Shown: positions 63,333 to 64,000 of the stretch, piece by piece
Layout: each line of letters starts with the position of its first letter
Position numbering within the stretch: position 1 is the stretch's first letter
DNA from: Lota lota
Lineage: Eukaryota > Chordata > Actinopteri > Gadiformes > Lotidae
DNA: 64,000 nucleotides
Direction: 5' to 3'
Assembly: GCA_026745465.1 (NCBI GenBank)
Contig: JACYXH010000522.1
Coordinates: forward strand, 977,501-1,041,500
Notes under the pieces: generated by a model
What the model was told of the DNA's origin: nothing
What the model saw: the letters and a program-made list of their open reading frames with translations, nothing else
The model's database searches: none
Position numbers and translations under genes: made by a program

Positions 63333-64000
63333 CTGGGGAGAGGGGCGTGCACGTGAAGATGGGGTTGGCAATAGGCTACGTTGTCATACTTGGTGGCAAC
63401 ACACACACGGTTTATGAGCGAAGAGCAATGTGTTTTGGGGTTTACAATACGTTTATTATCATATTATAAATATGTATTAGTGTATTAGTGTATTTAAGGC
63501 TTCACCCCTGCACATCTTTACATTTGTTTAACAGTTTAACCACTCTGTTTGAAGGTCTTTTGAGCAGAGAGCAACACGCAAAGCACAGAGCAGGAATTAA
63601 ACAAGGGCTTTTAAAAATCGACTTGCTGTATTGAGCCAATGCTGTTGTTCAGCTGACACAAAATAGTCGTGGGAAGCGGATTATTGGACACTAGGGAAAT
63701 GATACAGCGCATCATGAGGAAGACTCGATCTTGTAATGTTGTTCAATTGAAAATGGCTAATGGTGTTGATCTCGTTTTAAACATGGCGACACAGACGGGG
63801 CATGCTAAACTTGTTCAGGAGTTGCCTACTTTGTGCTATTCTTTAACAAGATGCCAGAAACACTTGAAACACCAGTAGCAGCCAATTTAAATCGTCCTCA
63901 CACATATGCTGATTGCGTCATCTATGTGTTGAGCTGCTGTTGAATTAATGAATGCAAAACACTTCTGCATTTCCCCCCTCGGTTCGTAATCTATTTCTAA
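63333..64000 (-). other. brd3: brd3 upstream intron (partial)
   Basis: This is intronic sequence 5', in gene direction, of the linker exon, running off the window. I saw no exon homologous to the second bromodomain. The open frame on the plus strand around 63669-63878 has no recognisable family. Confidence 0.75.

Noticed and set aside
63000..63417. Plus-strand leucine-rich frames opposite the brd3 linker exon
   Set aside because: Antisense of the lysine-rich linker; explained by codon complementarity.
63669..63878. Plus-strand 69-residue frame near the right edge
   Set aside because: Lies within the brd3 intron, antisense, with no recognised family.

Overview
This window is vertebrate genomic DNA, almost certainly from a ray-finned (teleost) fish. 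Two protein-coding genes are supported, both on the minus strand. They are vav2 (first two coding exons) and, upstream of its start, the 3' end of a BET bromodomain gene best called brd3. In human, VAV2 and BRD3 are also adjacent on 9q34.2 with the same relative orientation, so the synteny supports both names. The density of very long dinucleotide tracts, poly-C/poly-G runs, tRNA-derived SINEs and hairpin mini-elements fits a teleost. A cod-like (gadiform) genome is my best guess, but it is only an inference from repeat style.

Layout, left to right. 1-3322 is vav2 intron 2 (partial). 3323-3439 is vav2 exon 2. 3440-56178 is vav2 intron 1, about 52.7 kb, which makes up most of the window. It contains no coding exon I could recognise. 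It does hold many (CA/GT)n and (GA/CT)n arrays, a perfect (GACA)n array of about 660 bp, and several minisatellites with periods of 31, 37, 41, 45 and 50 bp. It also holds at least ten SINE copies or fragments, four of five copies of a short TTAA-starting hairpin element (R1), a duplicated ~150-bp repeat (R2), and large palindromes. 56179-56382 is vav2 coding exon 1, with its ATG at 56380-56382. About 56.4-57.7 kb is the presumed promoter region. About 57.7-59.2 kb is quiet intergenic DNA. A good minus-strand poly(A) signal at 59260-59265 may end the brd3 3' UTR. An unassigned candidate terminal exon sits at 60777-60870. The last three coding exons of brd3 are at 61936-62033, 62402-62667 and 63142-63332, and the gene continues beyond the right edge.

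Functionally the genes are unrelated neighbours. vav2 encodes a Rho-family guanine nucleotide exchange factor; the window shows only most of its N-terminal calponin-homology domain. brd3 encodes an acetyl-histone reader; the window shows its basic linker, ET (NET) domain and serine/acid tail. I did not find a new multi-gene system. The most interesting points are: complementary GU and CA repeats that bracket vav2 exon 1, with the splice donor 9 nt from the CA tract; the apparent absence of the coiled-coil segment between the BRD3 ET domain and its tail; the unassigned exon at 60.8 kb; a regular array of CCAAT motifs at about 41-bp spacing; and an R1 element next to a brd3 splice donor.
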